A stretch of DNA of 64,000 bases from positions 1 through 64,000 of the forward strand of contig NZ_CAJHAZ010000012.1 of assembly GCF_904846525.1 (NCBI RefSeq), written 5' to 3'. Source of the DNA: Psychrobacter sp. 1044. Its GTDB lineage: Bacteria; Pseudomonadota; Gammaproteobacteria; Pseudomonadales; Moraxellaceae. Below the pieces are notes generated by a model that saw nothing but the letters and a program-made list of their open reading frames with translations, was not told where the DNA came from and ran no database searches. Below are positions 10,203 through 20,741 of this stretch, piece by piece; position 1 is the stretch's first letter; the number at the start of each line of letters is the position of its first letter. The position numbers and the translations under genes were made by a program.

Positions 10203-10396
10203 GAGTCGCCTCGTTGTTTCTCGTTAATCAAAGTCTGAAGCTGAGCAATCGCACGACGATTAACACGTACTTCATGGGTATTACCCAACTGACCAGTTGC
10301 TTTAGCCATACGAATACGGAAAGCATCAAGTTGCTTTTCATCAAGTAACTGAGTCAGTTCTTCTAATGATTTATCACGTAATTCACTGATCTTCAT
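10199..10396 (-). CDS. rpmC: 50S ribosomal protein L29
   Basis: The 65-aa L29 is an all-helical protein beside the peptide exit tunnel. It opens [20 protein letters not shown] and contains [20 protein letters not shown]. The start shares one base with the rplP stop, and the end overlaps rpsQ by four bases, so three genes are coupled here. Confidence 0.98.
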
Positions 10397-10809
10397 TACA
10401 TTATCGTCCGCTTAACAATGGTAGTTTTAAAGGGCAGTTTTGCTGCAGCAAGCGTGAACGCTTCGCGAGCAAGTTCTTCTGAAACCCCTTCGAGTTCATA
10501 TAGCACTTTACCAGGTTTGATTTCGCATACCCAATATTCTACAGGACCTTTACCTTTACCCATACGTACTTCTAGTGGTTTATTGGTAATTGGTTTGTCT
10601 GGGAATACACGAATCCAAATCTTACCACCACGCTTAATTTTACGAGTGATGGTACGACGTGCTGCTTCAATTTGACGGGCAGTCATACGACCACGAGTCA
10701 ACGATTTTAGACCAATTTGTCCGAATGCAACGGTGCTTCCACGATGAGCTAGCCCAGTGTTACGACCTTTGTGCATTTTACGAAACTTGGTACGTTTTGG
10801 CTGTAACAT
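10396..10809 (-). CDS. rplP: 50S ribosomal protein L16
   Basis: The 137-aa L16 lies near the A-site and the peptidyl-transferase centre. It has [20 protein letters not shown] at the N-terminus and [13 protein letters not shown] near residue 82. The length is close to E. coli L16. The gene lies 3 bp after rpsC. Confidence 0.98.
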
Positions 10810-10812
10810 AGT

Positions 10813-11541
10813 TTAACCTCTGTCTGTGTTTCGACGGTTTCCGTTTCCACGACCACGGCGTTTTGGCGCACGAGTCTGCTCTTCTTTAACGGGATTGTAT
10901 ACACTGTTCATACCGTCAAGGATTTCGCCACGGAAGATCCAAACTTTTACACCGATGGTGCCGTAAGTAGTTTCCGCACGCACTGACGAATAGTCGATAT
11001 CAGCGCGTAGTGTATGCAATGGCACACGACCTTCACGGTACCATTCAGTACGAGCAATCTCAGCACCGCCAAGACGGCCAGACAGCTCAACTTTAATACC
11101 TTTAGCACCAGAACGCATGCTGTTCTGTACTGCGCGCTTCATAGCACGGCGGAACATAACACGACGCTCAAGCTGACTTGCGATACCTTCCGCTACTAAA
11201 TGAGCATCAAGATCAGGCGAGGTGATTTCTTCAATGTTGACCTGAGCAGGTACGCCCATAATTTTGGTCAATTCTTTTTGAAGTCTTTCAATGTCTTCGC
11301 CTTTCTTACCGATAACGATACCAGGACGCGCAGTGGCGATGGTAATCTTAGCAGCACCGGTAGGACGCTCAATCATGATTTTGCTAATCATAGCACTATC
11401 AAGCTTTTTGCGCAGATATTCACGAACTTGAATGTCGTTGATTAGGTATTCTGAGTATTGTTTAGGGTTAGCATACCAGTTTGCGTTATGCTTCTTTACA
11501 ACACCAAGACGAATTCCGATTGGATGTACTTTTTGACCCAT
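10813..11541 (-). CDS. rpsC: 30S ribosomal protein S3
   Basis: The 242-aa S3 forms part of the mRNA entry tunnel. It carries a KH domain with the [10 protein letters not shown] loop (about residue 78) and the C-terminal signature [20 protein letters not shown]. The tail is arginine- and asparagine-rich ([15 protein letters not shown]). Gaps of 3 bp on both sides place it firmly in the S10 operon. Confidence 0.98.
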   Translation of the reverse strand: MGQKVHPIGIRLGVVKKHNANWYANPKQYSEYLINDIQVREYLRKKLDSAMISKIMIERPTGAAKITIATARPGIVIGKKGEDIERLQKELTKIMGVPAQVNIEEITSPDLDAHLVAEGIASQLERRVMFRRAMKRAVQNSMRSGAKGIKVELSGRLGGAEIARTEWYREGRVPLHTLRADIDYSSVRAETTYGTIGVKVWIFRGEILDGMNSVYNPVKEEQTRAPKRRGRGNGNRRNTDRG

Positions 11542-11544
11542 AAC

Positions 11545-11874
11545 TTATTCTCCTACCTTTATAGTGATGTGACAGGTACGCTTACTGATACGATCAGCGC
11601 GACCTTTAGCACGTGGTAGGATACGTTTTAGCGTAATGCCTTCATCGACATAGATAGTAGATACTTTTAGGGTATCAATATCTAGACCGTTGTTATGTTC
11701 GGCATTGGCGATGGCTGAGTTAAGACATTTCTTAACAAATACAGCGCCTTTTTTATTACTATACGTTAGGATATCCAAAGCACGCTCGATAGATTTGCCA
11801 CGAACTTCATCGGCAACGAGTCTAACTTTTTGTGCCGATATGGCGGCACCGCGTAATTTTGCAGTTACTTCCAT
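11545..11874 (-). CDS. rplV: 50S ribosomal protein L22
   Basis: L22 lines the peptide exit tunnel with a long beta hairpin, the site of some macrolide-resistance changes. The 109-aa product starts [20 protein letters not shown] at 11874, behind GGTGC. The frame is open for 24 further codons, but these overlap rpsS and do not resemble L22. The hairpin region [20 protein letters not shown] looks intact. Confidence 0.97.
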   Translation of the reverse strand: MEVTAKLRGAAISAQKVRLVADEVRGKSIERALDILTYSNKKGAVFVKKCLNSAIANAEHNNGLDIDTLKVSTIYVDEGITLKRILPRAKGRADRISKRTCHITIKVGE

Positions 11875-11884
11875 GGTAAGCACC

Positions 11885-12160
11885 TTATCTCTTAGCTTTT
11901 TTGTCAATGCCATGACCACGATACGTACGAGTCGGGGCAAATTCACCTAGTTTATGACCAACCATCTGTTCACTCACGATAACCGGTACATGAGTACGGC
12001 CATTGTGAACAGACAAGGTTAAGCCAACCATTTGTGGTAGGATCATCGAGCGGCGCGACCAAGTCTTAATTGGCTTGCGTGAGTTGGTGTCTAATGCATT
12101 CTCAACTTTGGCAAACAAATGCGCGTCTATGAATGGACCTTTTTTCAATGAACGAGGCAT
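11885..12160 (-). CDS. rpsS: 30S ribosomal protein S19
   Basis: The 91-aa S19 of the 30S head opens [20 protein letters not shown] and has the signature [16 protein letters not shown] near the C-terminus. It lies 12 bp after rplB and 10 bp before rplV, in the standard S10 order. Confidence 0.98.
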   Translation of the reverse strand: MPRSLKKGPFIDAHLFAKVENALDTNSRKPIKTWSRRSMILPQMVGLTLSVHNGRTHVPVIVSEQMVGHKLGEFAPTRTYRGHGIDKKAKR

Positions 12161-12172
12161 GAAATTCTTCCT

Positions 12173-13000
12173 TTATTTCTTCTTGGCGCGACGGCGGATG
12201 ATCATATTGTCAGTACGCTTATTACTACGCGTTTTAAGTCCTTTAGACTTCTGACCCCAAGGGCTGGTTGGATGGCGACCTTTATTACGACCTTCACCAC
12301 CACCATGTGGGTGATCAACCGGGTTCATAGCAACACCACGAACAGAAGGACGAACACCACGCCAACGTGAAGCACCGGCTTTACCAAGTGATTTCAAGTT
12401 GTTTTCAGTGTTAGAAACTTCACCAATAACGGCACGGCAGTTCACGTGTACACGGCGTGTTTCGCCAGAGCGCATACGTAGAATAGCATAAATACCTTCA
12501 CGACCTAACAACTGAACGCTAGCACCCGCAGAACGAGCCATCTGTGCGCCTTTACCGATTTTAAGTTCGATATTATGGATCACAGTACCCAATGGGATAT
12601 TTTTCAGCGGTAAACAGTTACCTGGACGAATTGGTGATAGCTCACCTGACATTACTGTATCGCCAACTGCTTGTTTTTTAGCAGCAATGATATAGCGACG
12701 TTCGCCATCAGCGTACTTAAGTAAAGCAATGTGCGCAGTACGGTTAGGATCGTATTCAATACGCTCTACCGTGGCTGGGATATTGTCTTTAGTACGTTTG
12801 AAATCGATAATACGATAATGCTGCTTATGACCACCGCCAATATGACGAGTCGTTATGCGACCATTATTGTTACGACCACCAGTTTTACTTTTTGATTCGA
12901 GAAGCGCTGCAAACGGACGACCTTTATAAAGGTGTGGATGCACCACTTTTTCAACAAAACGACGGCCTGGTGATGTTGGCTTTGCTTTTACGATAGGCAT
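12173..13000 (-). CDS. rplB: 50S ribosomal protein L2
   Basis: The 275-aa L2 is needed for subunit joining and peptidyl-transferase activity. It has the [20 protein letters not shown] segment near residue 42 and the catalytic-centre signature [14 protein letters not shown] near residue 227, which includes the conserved His. The C-terminus is very basic. It lies 11 bp after rplW. Confidence 0.98.
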   Translation of the reverse strand: MPIVKAKPTSPGRRFVEKVVHPHLYKGRPFAALLESKSKTGGRNNNGRITTRHIGGGHKQHYRIIDFKRTKDNIPATVERIEYDPNRTAHIALLKYADGERRYIIAAKKQAVGDTVMSGELSPIRPGNCLPLKNIPLGTVIHNIELKIGKGAQMARSAGASVQLLGREGIYAILRMRSGETRRVHVNCRAVIGEVSNTENNLKSLGKAGASRWRGVRPSVRGVAMNPVDHPHGGGEGRNKGRHPTSPWGQKSKGLKTRSNKRTDNMIIRRRAKKK

Positions 13001-13011
13001 GAGTGTAATCC

Positions 13012-13362
13012 TTATTCGTTGTTCGCTGTTTCACTAGTAGAAGCAGTCGTATTCGCGACCTCTTCACCAGCATCAGCCATTTGTACATCTTGACCAGCTT
13101 TTAAGGTAACGTAGGCTTTTTTGTAGTCATTACGACGGCCGATACTTTTACCAAAACGCTTTGTCTTACCTTTAACATTCAAAGTGTTTACTTTTAAAAC
13201 TTCAACACCTTCAAACATCATCTCAACCGCTTTTTTGACTTCAAGCTTAGTAGCGTTAGAGTCAATTTTAAATACCTGCACACCAAGTGAGTCGCCAAGC
13301 ATTTGAGATTTCTCTGAGAATACAGGTCCTCTTAGGATCTGATAAAGTCTTGCGTTATTCAT
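13012..13362 (-). CDS. rplW: 50S ribosomal protein L23
   Basis: The 116-aa L23 is the docking site for trigger factor and SRP at the tunnel exit. It opens [20 protein letters not shown]. It is somewhat longer than E. coli L23 because of an acidic, Thr/Ser-rich tail (about residues 96-116) that would be exposed. The start overlaps the rplD end by four bases. Confidence 0.97.
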   Translation of the reverse strand: MNNARLYQILRGPVFSEKSQMLGDSLGVQVFKIDSNATKLEVKKAVEMMFEGVEVLKVNTLNVKGKTKRFGKSIGRRNDYKKAYVTLKAGQDVQMADAGEEVANTTASTSETANNE

Positions 13363-13961
13363 GCTAGTGCTTCCTCAAATTGTTTCGCAGCTTCGACTGT
13401 CATGATCACTTTATCAAAAGCGATCAAGCTCACTGGATCCACTTCACTTGTATCAAGTACATTGACATGTGGGATGTTGCGAGCAGCTAAGTATAAGTTT
13501 TCGTCAACTTCTTTAGTGACGATTAATGCACGTGATGCATTTAACTCACCTAACTTTGCAATCAACTCTTTAGTCTTAGGTCCAGAAACGCTTAGCTCTT
13601 CGACCAAAATCAAACGCTCTTGGCGAATCAATTCGGCTAAGATACACTGCATAGCACCGCGATACATTTTACGGTTAACTTTCTGTGACCAATCTTGTGG
13701 TTTAGCCGCGAATGCACGACCGCCCCCACGCCAGATTGGGCTACGAATAGAACCTGCACGAGCGCGACCAGTACCTTTTTGGCGCCATGGCTTAATGCCA
13801 CCACCAGAAACTTCGGCACGGGTTTTTTGAGCGCGTGTACCTTGACGAGCACCAGCAAGATATGCGGTGACGACTTGATGCACTAGTGCTTCGTTGAATT
13901 CACGACCGAAAGCCGTATCAGAAAGCTCAACTGCCGCCCCTGTAACTGTTTTTAAATCCAC
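13359..13961 (-). CDS. rplD: 50S ribosomal protein L4
   Basis: The 200-aa L4 lines the exit tunnel with its extended loop ([20 protein letters not shown], about residues 54-73). In E. coli it also represses the S10 operon through the leader mRNA. The start is GTG at 13961, with GGGGA six bases upstream. The gene lies 14 bp after rplC and overlaps rplW by four bases. Confidence 0.98.
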   Translation of the reverse strand: MDLKTVTGAAVELSDTAFGREFNEALVHQVVTAYLAGARQGTRAQKTRAEVSGGGIKPWRQKGTGRARAGSIRSPIWRGGGRAFAAKPQDWSQKVNRKMYRGAMQCILAELIRQERLILVEELSVSGPKTKELIAKLGELNASRALIVTKEVDENLYLAARNIPHVNVLDTSEVDPVSLIAFDKVIMTVEAAKQFEEALA

Positions 13962-13975
13962 GTTAATCCCCTTGC

Positions 13976-14614
13976 TTAGGCTTTGACTGACGGACGTACG
14001 ATGACATCGCCACCGGTGGCACCTGGGATAGCACCCTTGATGACAAGTAACCCTTTTTCAACATCAACCGATATCACTTCTAGGCCCTGAACGGTAACGC
14101 GTTTGTTACCCATCTGACCTGGCATTTTTTTGCCTTTGAAGACTTTACCTGGTGACTGGTTTTGACCAGTTGAACCAATGGCACGGTGAGATACTGAGTT
14201 ACCATGAGTGGCATCTTGCATGCTGAAGTTGTGACGCTTCACGCCGCCTTGAAAGCCTTTACCTTTACTGTTACCTGTGACATCAACCATCTGACCTTGT
14301 TCGAACAAGTCAGCTAGGATCTCACCACCAATTTCACGACCTTCAAGATCGCTATCATTGGCACGAAATTCCCAAACACCACGACCAGCGGCAACGCCAG
14401 CTTTAGCGAAGTGACCTTTTTGAGCTGCTGCTACGCGGCTGTCACGACGGGTACCTGTGGTAACTTGGATGGCTTGATAGCCATCTACATCAGTATTTTT
14501 TACTTGAGTAATGCGATTAGCACTGATCTCAACCACTGTTACAGGGATAGATGCGCCTGCTTCAGTGAAGACACGGGTCATGCCGCATTTTTTACCGACT
14601 AAACCGATCGCCAT
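13976..14614 (-). CDS. rplC: 50S ribosomal protein L3
   Basis: The 212-aa L3 opens [20 protein letters not shown] and has the long internal loop [20 protein letters not shown] reaching the peptidyl-transferase centre. The Gln of the conserved [12 protein letters not shown] segment (about residues 147-158) is the usual PrmB methylation target in gammaproteobacteria. GAGGT lies six bases before the ATG. Confidence 0.98.
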   Translation of the reverse strand: MAIGLVGKKCGMTRVFTEAGASIPVTVVEISANRITQVKNTDVDGYQAIQVTTGTRRDSRVAAAQKGHFAKAGVAAGRGVWEFRANDSDLEGREIGGEILADLFEQGQMVDVTGNSKGKGFQGGVKRHNFSMQDATHGNSVSHRAIGSTGQNQSPGKVFKGKKMPGQMGNKRVTVQGLEVISVDVEKGLLVIKGAIPGATGGDVIVRPSVKA

Positions 14615-14662
14615 TTTAGACCTCTTTATATCTTATATTAATGGGTTGGGTGTTTATGTGCA

Positions 14663-14974
14663 TTAACCCAAAGCAATTTGAACGTCAACACCCGCCGCCA
14701 AGTCAAGCTTCATTAGCGCATCCACAGTTTTGTCGGTAGGTTGAACGATGTCAACCATACGCTTATGAGTACGGATTTCGTACTGATCACGAGCGTCTTT
14801 GTTTACGTGTGGTGAAGTTAGAACGTTGAAGCGCTCAATGCGAGTCGGCAACGGTACAGGACCACAAACTTGCGCACCGGTGCGCTTTGCAGTATCAACA
14901 ATCTCTTGTGCAGATTGATCAATCAGACGATGATCAAAAGACTTAAGACGGATACGGATTCTCTGGTTAGCCAT
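14663..14974 (-). CDS. rpsJ: 30S ribosomal protein S10
   Basis: S10 (103 aa) opens [20 protein letters not shown] and contains [20 protein letters not shown], matching E. coli in length. It is a 30S head protein and, with NusB, a transcription antitermination factor. It is the first gene of the S10 operon, behind a long structured leader. AGGAGC lies nine bases before the ATG. Confidence 0.98.
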   Translation of the reverse strand: MANQRIRIRLKSFDHRLIDQSAQEIVDTAKRTGAQVCGPVPLPTRIERFNVLTSPHVNKDARDQYEIRTHKRMVDIVQPTDKTVDALMKLDLAAGVDVQIALG

Positions 14975-15257
14975 GCCAGCAAGCTCCTAATATGTGCTTT
15001 TGTCATTTTTGCTTTGCAAAGATATGATCAAAAGCCGTTTGGTTAAATATTCACTTAAAGCGGCCTTCTGTTCTTAACCAGAATGAGTTCTTTATCCGAA
15101 CTTGTAGCGTGCCAAAAGCAAAATAGTTTAAAGCCCCGCCGACCCTTCCATTATAGGATGTCAGCAAAGGCATAATGAAATAGTGCTAGAAACGATGCTC
15201 TAGCTGTCATAGCGCCCGCTGTTTGATTGGCGGCGCATATATAATTCAGTGGTGTAT
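14975..15257 (-). promoter_or_regulatory. S10 operon leader region
   Basis: About 275 nt separates the candidate transcription start from the rpsJ ATG. On the minus strand the leader folds locally into hairpins at 15086-15102 (AGTTC/GAACT, 7-nt loop) and 15066-15083 (TTCTG/CAGAA). In E. coli, L4 controls this operon by attenuation and translational repression through such a leader. Homology of the L4-binding hairpin is not established here. Confidence 0.5.
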
Positions 15258-15285
15258 ATTATACATAGTATTTCAGTCATTGCAA
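15258..15285 (-). promoter_or_regulatory. Candidate S10-operon promoter
   Basis: On the minus strand TTGCAA (15285-15280) is followed after 16 bp by a perfect TATAAT (15263-15258). It is the best sigma70 match in the rng-rpsJ gap and points at rpsJ. Confidence 0.65.
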
Positions 15286-15318
15286 GGGTAATATCTGTAG
15301 CGACTTATGATATTACCC
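15286..15318 (-). terminator. Hairpin between rng and the S10 promoter
   Basis: A perfect 10-bp stem (GGGTAATATC/GATATTACCC) encloses a 13-nt loop. It lies downstream of rng and abuts the -35 box of the S10 promoter. The T-run is weak, so it could terminate rng or be an operator or UP-like element of the S10 promoter. Confidence 0.4.
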
Positions 15319-15429
15319 TTTATAAACAGTAATATGTAAACAACAGCATCTGTGCTTAATAATCACGCTTATATGAATCGATAACTATGCACTGTTAATC
15401 TAAAGCTATGAAAAATCTATCTAAAACTG

Positions 15430-17040
15430 TCAATCCAAAACAATGTCATATTGCTCTTGAGTATAGAGATTTTCGACATCAAAGGTAATCACTCTACCAA
15501 GTAAATACTCTAAATCTGCCACCGTGTCTGACTCTGAAGTTAATAATAAATCAATCACTGCAGCATGGGCAACGACCGTAAATTTCTTGGGAGAGTTATA
15601 AGTACGAGCACAACGCATGATTTCACGGAATATCTCAAAGCACACTGTCTCAGCCGTTTTAACAAAGCCGCGTCCTTGACAGGTCGAGCACGGCTCACAT
15701 AGCTGCTGTCCGAGCGACTCACGCGTACGTTTACGCGTCATCTCTACTAACCCAAGCTCACTGACCTGAGTAATCTTAGTTTTGGCATAGTCTTGTACTA
15801 GCTGTGATTGCAGGCTCTCTAACACATCATCTTTATGCTGCTGTTCAAGCATGTCAATAAAGTCTAGGATGATAATACCGCCTAGATTACGCAAACGCAG
15901 CTGACGAGCGATTGCATGAGTTGCCTCAAGATTGGTTTTATAAACCGTATCTTCTAACGAACGCCCGCCTACGAATGATCCCGTATTGACATCGATTGTG
16001 GTCATCGCTTCTGTTTGGTCGATAATGAGATAGCCACCTGATTTTAAATCTACGCGGCGTTTTAAAGCATCACGCAAATCATCTTCGACACGATGGACAT
16101 CAAACAAAGATGGCTCAGCGGTATAATGGACAATGCGGTCATACACAAAAGGCACAAACTCTTTGGCAAAGGATCTGACTTGTTCATAAATTTGTGCATT
16201 ATCAATGATGACTTTCTCGGTATCCGCGTGTACCAAATCACGGATAGAGCGCAGCGGTAATGATAGCTCTTGATAAATAAGCTCAGAACTTTGATGTTGT
16301 TTCATCTCTTGGCGACGCGCGCAGATGGTACGCCACAGCTGCAATAGATAATAAATGTCTTCTTCAAGCTTATCGACAGGGACACGTTCAGCAGCGGTAC
16401 GAGCGATGAGACCGCCTTTTAGATTGACCGTTTGCATCAGGCTACTAAGCTCAGTCTTCAAACGAGTGCGTTCTTCTTCGCCATCAATGCGCTGAGAGAT
16501 ACCAATGTGTTCGCTTGAGGGCAGATACACTAAATAGCGAGATGGCAAGGATATATTGGTGGTCAAGCGAGCACCTTTACTGCCCAACTGATCTTTGGTC
16601 ACTTGCACTAAAATACGTTGGCTTTCATGCAAGCGATGTTGAATCAACGTTTTAGACACAGGGATGACTTCGGTATTTTGTATACTAATCACCAGTGGCG
16701 TGACAGCCAAGTTATCAGTACTATTTTCTACCACAGCATCTTCTATATTGCTATCCGATTTTTTATCGCTATTGTCAGCCGCTTTACTTTTATTTTCTGC
16801 TACTGGACGCGGCTCACGCTGCATATCATTAACGTGTAAAAATGCTGTCCGCGACTGCCCGATATCAACGAATGCTGCCTGCATACCAGGTAAAACGCGT
16901 ACGACTGTACCCAGATAGATATTGCCGACCAGACCCAATTTATGATGACGTTCAATATAAACTTCGCCCAAGATGCCATTGTCTAAGACTGCGACACGGG
17001 ATTCCATTGGACTAATATTAATCAGCAGCTCTTCGGACAT
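15430..17040 (-). CDS. rng: Ribonuclease G
   Basis: RNase G is the RNase E-like endonuclease that matures the 5' end of 16S rRNA and decays some mRNAs. The 536-aa product has an N-terminal S1 domain (YLGTVVRVLPGMQAAFVDIG near residues 42-61). The DNase I-like domain carries the catalytic acids in TIDVNTGSFVGG and ILDFIDM. The zinc-link region has CEPCSTCQGRG. It is about 45 residues longer than E. coli RNase G because of an acidic Asn/Ser/Asp-rich insert inside the S1 domain (about residues 78-125). Adjacency to maf and mreBCD matches E. coli synteny. Confidence 0.96.
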   Translation of the reverse strand: MSEELLINISPMESRVAVLDNGILGEVYIERHHKLGLVGNIYLGTVVRVLPGMQAAFVDIGQSRTAFLHVNDMQREPRPVAENKSKAADNSDKKSDSNIEDAVVENSTDNLAVTPLVISIQNTEVIPVSKTLIQHRLHESQRILVQVTKDQLGSKGARLTTNISLPSRYLVYLPSSEHIGISQRIDGEEERTRLKTELSSLMQTVNLKGGLIARTAAERVPVDKLEEDIYYLLQLWRTICARRQEMKQHQSSELIYQELSLPLRSIRDLVHADTEKVIIDNAQIYEQVRSFAKEFVPFVYDRIVHYTAEPSLFDVHRVEDDLRDALKRRVDLKSGGYLIIDQTEAMTTIDVNTGSFVGGRSLEDTVYKTNLEATHAIARQLRLRNLGGIIILDFIDMLEQQHKDDVLESLQSQLVQDYAKTKITQVSELGLVEMTRKRTRESLGQQLCEPCSTCQGRGFVKTAETVCFEIFREIMRCARTYNSPKKFTVVAHAAVIDLLLTSESDTVADLEYLLGRVITFDVENLYTQEQYDIVLD

Positions 17041-17218
17041 AATGTTTTTCTCTTATCTCTCAGCTTTCTTGTTAGACGTTCATCGTCTATTATCTTTATA
17101 GTGTAACAAATGCAGCTGGCTCTCGCCCATTACTCTCGCGTGTTATTATGTGCAGCAGGTTGGAGTGACAACCAATCTCTGAGAGACCAATAATCTCTAT
17201 GAGGTTCTGTCTCGTATT

Positions 17219-17884
17219 TTACTTGATACTAATATCTGTGACATTTTTAATTAACGCCAGCGTTTGTGGAAGTGGTAAACCCACGACATTGGTATAGCTA
17301 CCATTGATACGGCTGACCCAAATAGCACCCAAACCTTGTATACCATAACCACCCGCTTTATCAGCAGGCTCACCACTTTCCCAATAGTTACTCATCATCT
17401 CCGCAGTGAGCGCTATAAAGGTCACTTCGGTACGCTCAGTGATTCGTTGCTGATTAATGACTTGAAATACTGGCTCATGAGTTGAGCTGTTAGCCGCTTT
17501 AGAAGATAATGATACATGCGTTGCTTGAACTGCTGTCCATACTTCATGGACATTATCAGACATCTGTTGCCACATGCTATAAGCGTGCTCACGATCGACT
17601 GGCTTGACCAGCACTGTTTGACCATCTGCCAGCACACCGATGGTATCAGACGTTAAAATGATAAGTGAGTCAGAAAAACAGCTTTTATCCGTTTTCAAGC
17701 GTGATACTAGTTGCTGTATGGCAGACTCAGCTTTAGTGGCGACCATGCGCTCGATATAGTCTGTGGGTGACTCCTCATCATGCTGTGTTTCATCGACATC
17801 TACACTCAATGTGCTAAATTCTAGTTGTGCCCTTTCTAACAGCTCACGACGGCGCGGCGAACCAGAAGCTAAAATAATATCCAT
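17219..17884 (-). CDS. maf: Maf-family nucleotide pyrophosphatase
   Basis: Maf proteins hydrolyse non-canonical or pyrimidine nucleoside triphosphates; YhdE-type members act on dTTP and UTP. The 221-aa product has the ASGSPRRRELL signature at residues 6-16 and the ILTSDTIGV segment. Position between mreD and rng is as for E. coli yhdE, supporting that subtype. There is a low-complexity insert near residues 130-140 (SSKAANSST), so it is a little longer than usual. The 178-bp gap to rng suggests rng may have its own promoter. Confidence 0.93.
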   Translation of the reverse strand: MDIILASGSPRRRELLERAQLEFSTLSVDVDETQHDEESPTDYIERMVATKAESAIQQLVSRLKTDKSCFSDSLIILTSDTIGVLADGQTVLVKPVDREHAYSMWQQMSDNVHEVWTAVQATHVSLSSKAANSSTHEPVFQVINQQRITERTEVTFIALTAEMMSNYWESGEPADKAGGYGIQGLGAIWVSRINGSYTNVVGLPLPQTLALIKNVTDISIK

Positions 17885-18015
17885 CGCTACTCTCTTTATA
17901 TCTGAATTTATCTACCTACTACCGAAAACTGCTGCCTGTTAGTGCATTAACATTAGGTAGTCATGATTAATAAACACCAGCGCTACAATCTTATTGGTTG
18001 TCAGCAGAATTTTTC

Positions 18016-18501
18016 TTATGACGCAAATTTACGTAAAGCCAGTAGTACCAATGGCCAGCTGATGATACTCATCAACAGTGATAAGGCAGATTGTGCGACA
18101 AAGACATTCTGGATAAACATCTGCAATATCCATAAACATAATTGAAAAACAACCAATCCTAAGCTCGCTAATAACCATGCACTGATGGTATTTAGTTGCC
18201 TAATATAAATACTGGTTATTTTTATGAAGAAGGCGACTGCCACGGCGGCAAAGGCTTGCTGTCCCAAATGGGTATCCATGAGTAAGTCAGCAATGAGACC
18301 GATGGTAAATGCTGTAAAAATACCAACATAGCGTGGCTGAAATAACAACCAAAAAATCAGCACCATGATCATGACCATAGGGCGTAAGGTAGCCATACTA
18401 GGACTTAACGGATAGACATTAAGCGATGACGCAATAACAAAACTTAGAATGATGGTAGCAATCAGTAGTACCGTTGCATTCTCAGAATCAGGATACGACA
18501 T
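18016..18501 (-). CDS. mreD: Rod shape-determining protein MreD
   Basis: The 161-aa hydrophobic protein has about five membrane helices and the typical ADLLMDTHLGQQAF segment near residues 69-82. MreD is the inner-membrane partner of MreC and MreB in the elongasome that directs lateral peptidoglycan synthesis. It lies 161 bp after mreC, a wider gap than usual, and 131 bp before maf. Confidence 0.93.
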   Translation of the reverse strand: MSYPDSENATVLLIATIILSFVIASSLNVYPLSPSMATLRPMVMIMVLIFWLLFQPRYVGIFTAFTIGLIADLLMDTHLGQQAFAAVAVAFFIKITSIYIRQLNTISAWLLASLGLVVFQLCLWILQMFIQNVFVAQSALSLLMSIISWPLVLLALRKFAS

Positions 18502-18662
18502 GGGTACTTACCTTAACGAATGTATTGATGGCTGCTGTTAAAGCATGAGTGGGCATTGATGGGGTAAAAACCATGGCTGAAAATGTATCAACAAACAGAC
18601 CAGTTAATAAATAGATGCCAGCCATTATCTGATTGGTGCTTACGTATTGAGCGCCTAACTTC

Positions 18663-19523
18663 TTAACGGTCATTAAGAGTCATATTATTTTTATTCACCA
18701 GCTTATCTTGCAGAACTAATACATATGCATTATCGATAAAGTTCGCCGCTGGGGTCACTTCTATACTTCTAAAGTTATCGGCTTGAGTATCTTTAACATG
18801 GGCTATACGCCCGACACGATACCCTGCTGGAATACGCCCACCCAATCCTGATGACACCAGCTCATCACCCACACGCACGTCTGAGGTTTTGAATACATAG
18901 TCAAGGCTTAATGAGGTTGGTATCCCTTGCCCTGTCACGATAGCGCGTTGACCTGTGCGCTTGACTGTAACTGCAACCGATTGCTGCTCATCAGTAATCA
19001 ATAGTAGGCGACTGGTATTGGGATAGACATTAATAATCTGCCCTAAAATACCGTCCTCATCAATCACTGTCTGTCCAACTTGAACCCCGTCTTGAACGCC
19101 TTTATTGAGCACCACGATTTGTCTGAGTAAATTGGTGTCTGTACCGATTACCTGTGCCAAATTAAGATCAAATTGTTCAGGCTTTGTCGTTGATAAAATA
19201 CCTTGCAGGCGCGCATTTTGTGCCAAAATATAATCTTGCTGCTGCAACTTGGCTTGCGCATGGATAAGCTGAGACTTCAATTGCATGTTTTCGCGGCGCA
19301 GCGCTTCTTTAGACTGTAAGCTGCCACCTGCCCAATGCTTGGCATAACTCGGTAACAGTGATAGCTCATAAATAGGCTGCATCGCGGCATGACTGGTACT
19401 ACGTACTGGATTAAACCATTCTGAATTTTTGCTATCGAACCACATCAGTATTAGAGCTGCTATTAATACAATGGCAGTCTTACGAAGTGCTAACGGCTGG
19501 CGCGCAAAAATACTTGGGGTCAT
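18663..19523 (-). CDS. mreC: Rod shape-determining protein MreC
   Basis: The 286-aa product has one N-terminal membrane helix (about residues 14-30), a coiled coil (about 70-100), and the periplasmic double beta-barrel domain. The domain includes GTDTNLLRQIVVLNKGVQDG, VDEDGILGQ and the SSGLGGRIPAGYRVGRI signature. MreC bridges MreB and PBP2 in cell elongation. It lies between mreB (189-bp gap with a possible weak terminator) and mreD. Confidence 0.96.
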   Translation of the reverse strand: MTPSIFARQPLALRKTAIVLIAALILMWFDSKNSEWFNPVRSTSHAAMQPIYELSLLPSYAKHWAGGSLQSKEALRRENMQLKSQLIHAQAKLQQQDYILAQNARLQGILSTTKPEQFDLNLAQVIGTDTNLLRQIVVLNKGVQDGVQVGQTVIDEDGILGQIINVYPNTSRLLLITDEQQSVAVTVKRTGQRAIVTGQGIPTSLSLDYVFKTSDVRVGDELVSSGLGGRIPAGYRVGRIAHVKDTQADNFRSIEVTPAANFIDNAYVLVLQDKLVNKNNMTLNDR

Positions 19524-19590
19524 AAGTCGTCTAACTCAGGAGTTATAAAATAAGCAGTAGCCAGTACTGGGTTCTAGTTGATTAATGCAA

Positions 19591-19619
19591 TTAAAGGCAG
19601 CGCAACTGGCTACCTTTAA
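19591..19619 (-). terminator. Possible attenuator between mreB and mreC
   Basis: An 11-bp stem with one wobble pair (TTAAAGG..AGC/GCTGCCTTTAA on the minus strand) is followed only by TTGCATT. The weak T-run suggests partial termination, which would lower mreCD relative to mreB. This is inference. Confidence 0.35.
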
Positions 19620-19712
19620 TTTTATACTGTTTTAACCCACTATTTTTACGCAAGCTATCATCAAGCACGACGAAGATGATTTATCAATACCGCAGTGCTT
19701 AACTAAAGTAAT

Positions 19713-20741
19713 CTAAACAAAAATCATGTTCAAGCTTTTGTTATTGATAAAATCAAGTGCAATACCACCGCCGCGGCTAACGCAAGTCAGCGGATCTTCG
19801 GCAACGGTCACAGGTAGACCTGTCTCTCTTGAAATCAATTTGTCCAAATCACGTAACAGCGCACCGCCGCCCGTCAAGACAATACCACGCTCTGCGATGT
19901 CTGATGACAGCTCAGGTGGCGTCTGCTCAAGTGCAGCTTTCACCGCGCTAACGATACCGCTCAGCGGATCACTCAGGGCTTTTTGTACTTCTTCTGAGTT
20001 GACAGTAAAGGTTTTTGGCACGCCTTCTGCCATGCTACGACCGCGAACTTCGACTTCTAACTGACTGTCTTCATTCAAAGCAGAGCCAACTTCATGCTTG
20101 ATACGCTCAGCTGTCGTCTCACCAATCACGCAACCATGGGTACGGCGTACGTGGGTGATAATCGCGTCATCAAACATATCGCCACCGATACGAATCGACT
20201 CAGCATAAACGCAACCAGATAAAGCGATAACGGCTATCTCCGTCGTGCCGCCACCAATATCAACCACCATCGAACCGCTGGCTTCATGAACTGGCAAGCC
20301 TGCGCCAATCGCTGCCGCCATTGGTTCTTCTAACAATAGTACTTTACTCGCACCTGCCGAAGATACCGCTTCACGAATCGCTTTACGCTCAACCAGAGTA
20401 GACTTACAAGGCACACAAACCACCACGTTAGGCTGCGCCATAAAACGCTTGGCTTTTACCTTCATGATGAAATGCTTGAGCATTTTTTGCGTCACTTCAA
20501 AGTCAGCAATCACGCCGTCTTTTAATGGGCGAATCGCTGTAATATTGGCAGGTGTACGACCAAGCATCTGCTTGGCATCAATACCAACAGCCGCAACGGT
20601 AGGGTTTTGTGTACGATTACTTCGTAACGCAACCACCGTAGGCTCGTCAAGCACGACGCCTTTATTAGGAATAAAAATGAGAGTGTTCGCAGTACCGAGG
20701 TCGATAGCGATATTATTTGATAAAAATCCAAACAGGTTCAT
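19713..20741 (-). CDS. mreB: Rod shape-determining protein MreB
   Basis: MreB is the actin-like filament protein that guides cell-wall elongation. The 342-aa product has the phosphate-1 loop [13 protein letters not shown] near residues 11-23, the phosphate-2 loop [15 protein letters not shown] near residues 162-176 and the adenosine motif [12 protein letters not shown] near residue 288. The C-terminus [16 protein letters not shown] is slightly hydrophobic. It heads the mreB-mreC-mreD-maf-rng run. Confidence 0.97.
   Translation of the reverse strand: MNLFGFLSNNIAIDLGTANTLIFIPNKGVVLDEPTVVALRSNRTQNPTVAAVGIDAKQMLGRTPANITAIRPLKDGVIADFEVTQKMLKHFIMKVKAKRFMAQPNVVVCVPCKSTLVERKAIREAVSSAGASKVLLLEEPMAAAIGAGLPVHEASGSMVVDIGGGTTEIAVIALSGCVYAESIRIGGDMFDDAIITHVRRTHGCVIGETTAERIKHEVGSALNEDSQLEVEVRGRSMAEGVPKTFTVNSEEVQKALSDPLSGIVSAVKAALEQTPPELSSDIAERGIVLTGGGALLRDLDKLISRETGLPVTVAEDPLTCVSRGGGIALDFINNKSLNMIFV

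Noticed and set aside
11545..11946. Longer frame for L22 starting at 11946
   Set aside because: The extra 24 residues overlap rpsS and do not match L22; the ATG at 11874 has a proper ribosome-binding site.
18488..18673. 61-codon ORF filling the mreC-mreD gap, with one hydrophobic stretch
   Set aside because: It overlaps both neighbours, has no ribosome-binding site, and its start lies inside the last codons of mreC. Chance is the simpler explanation, though conservation in relatives would reopen the question.
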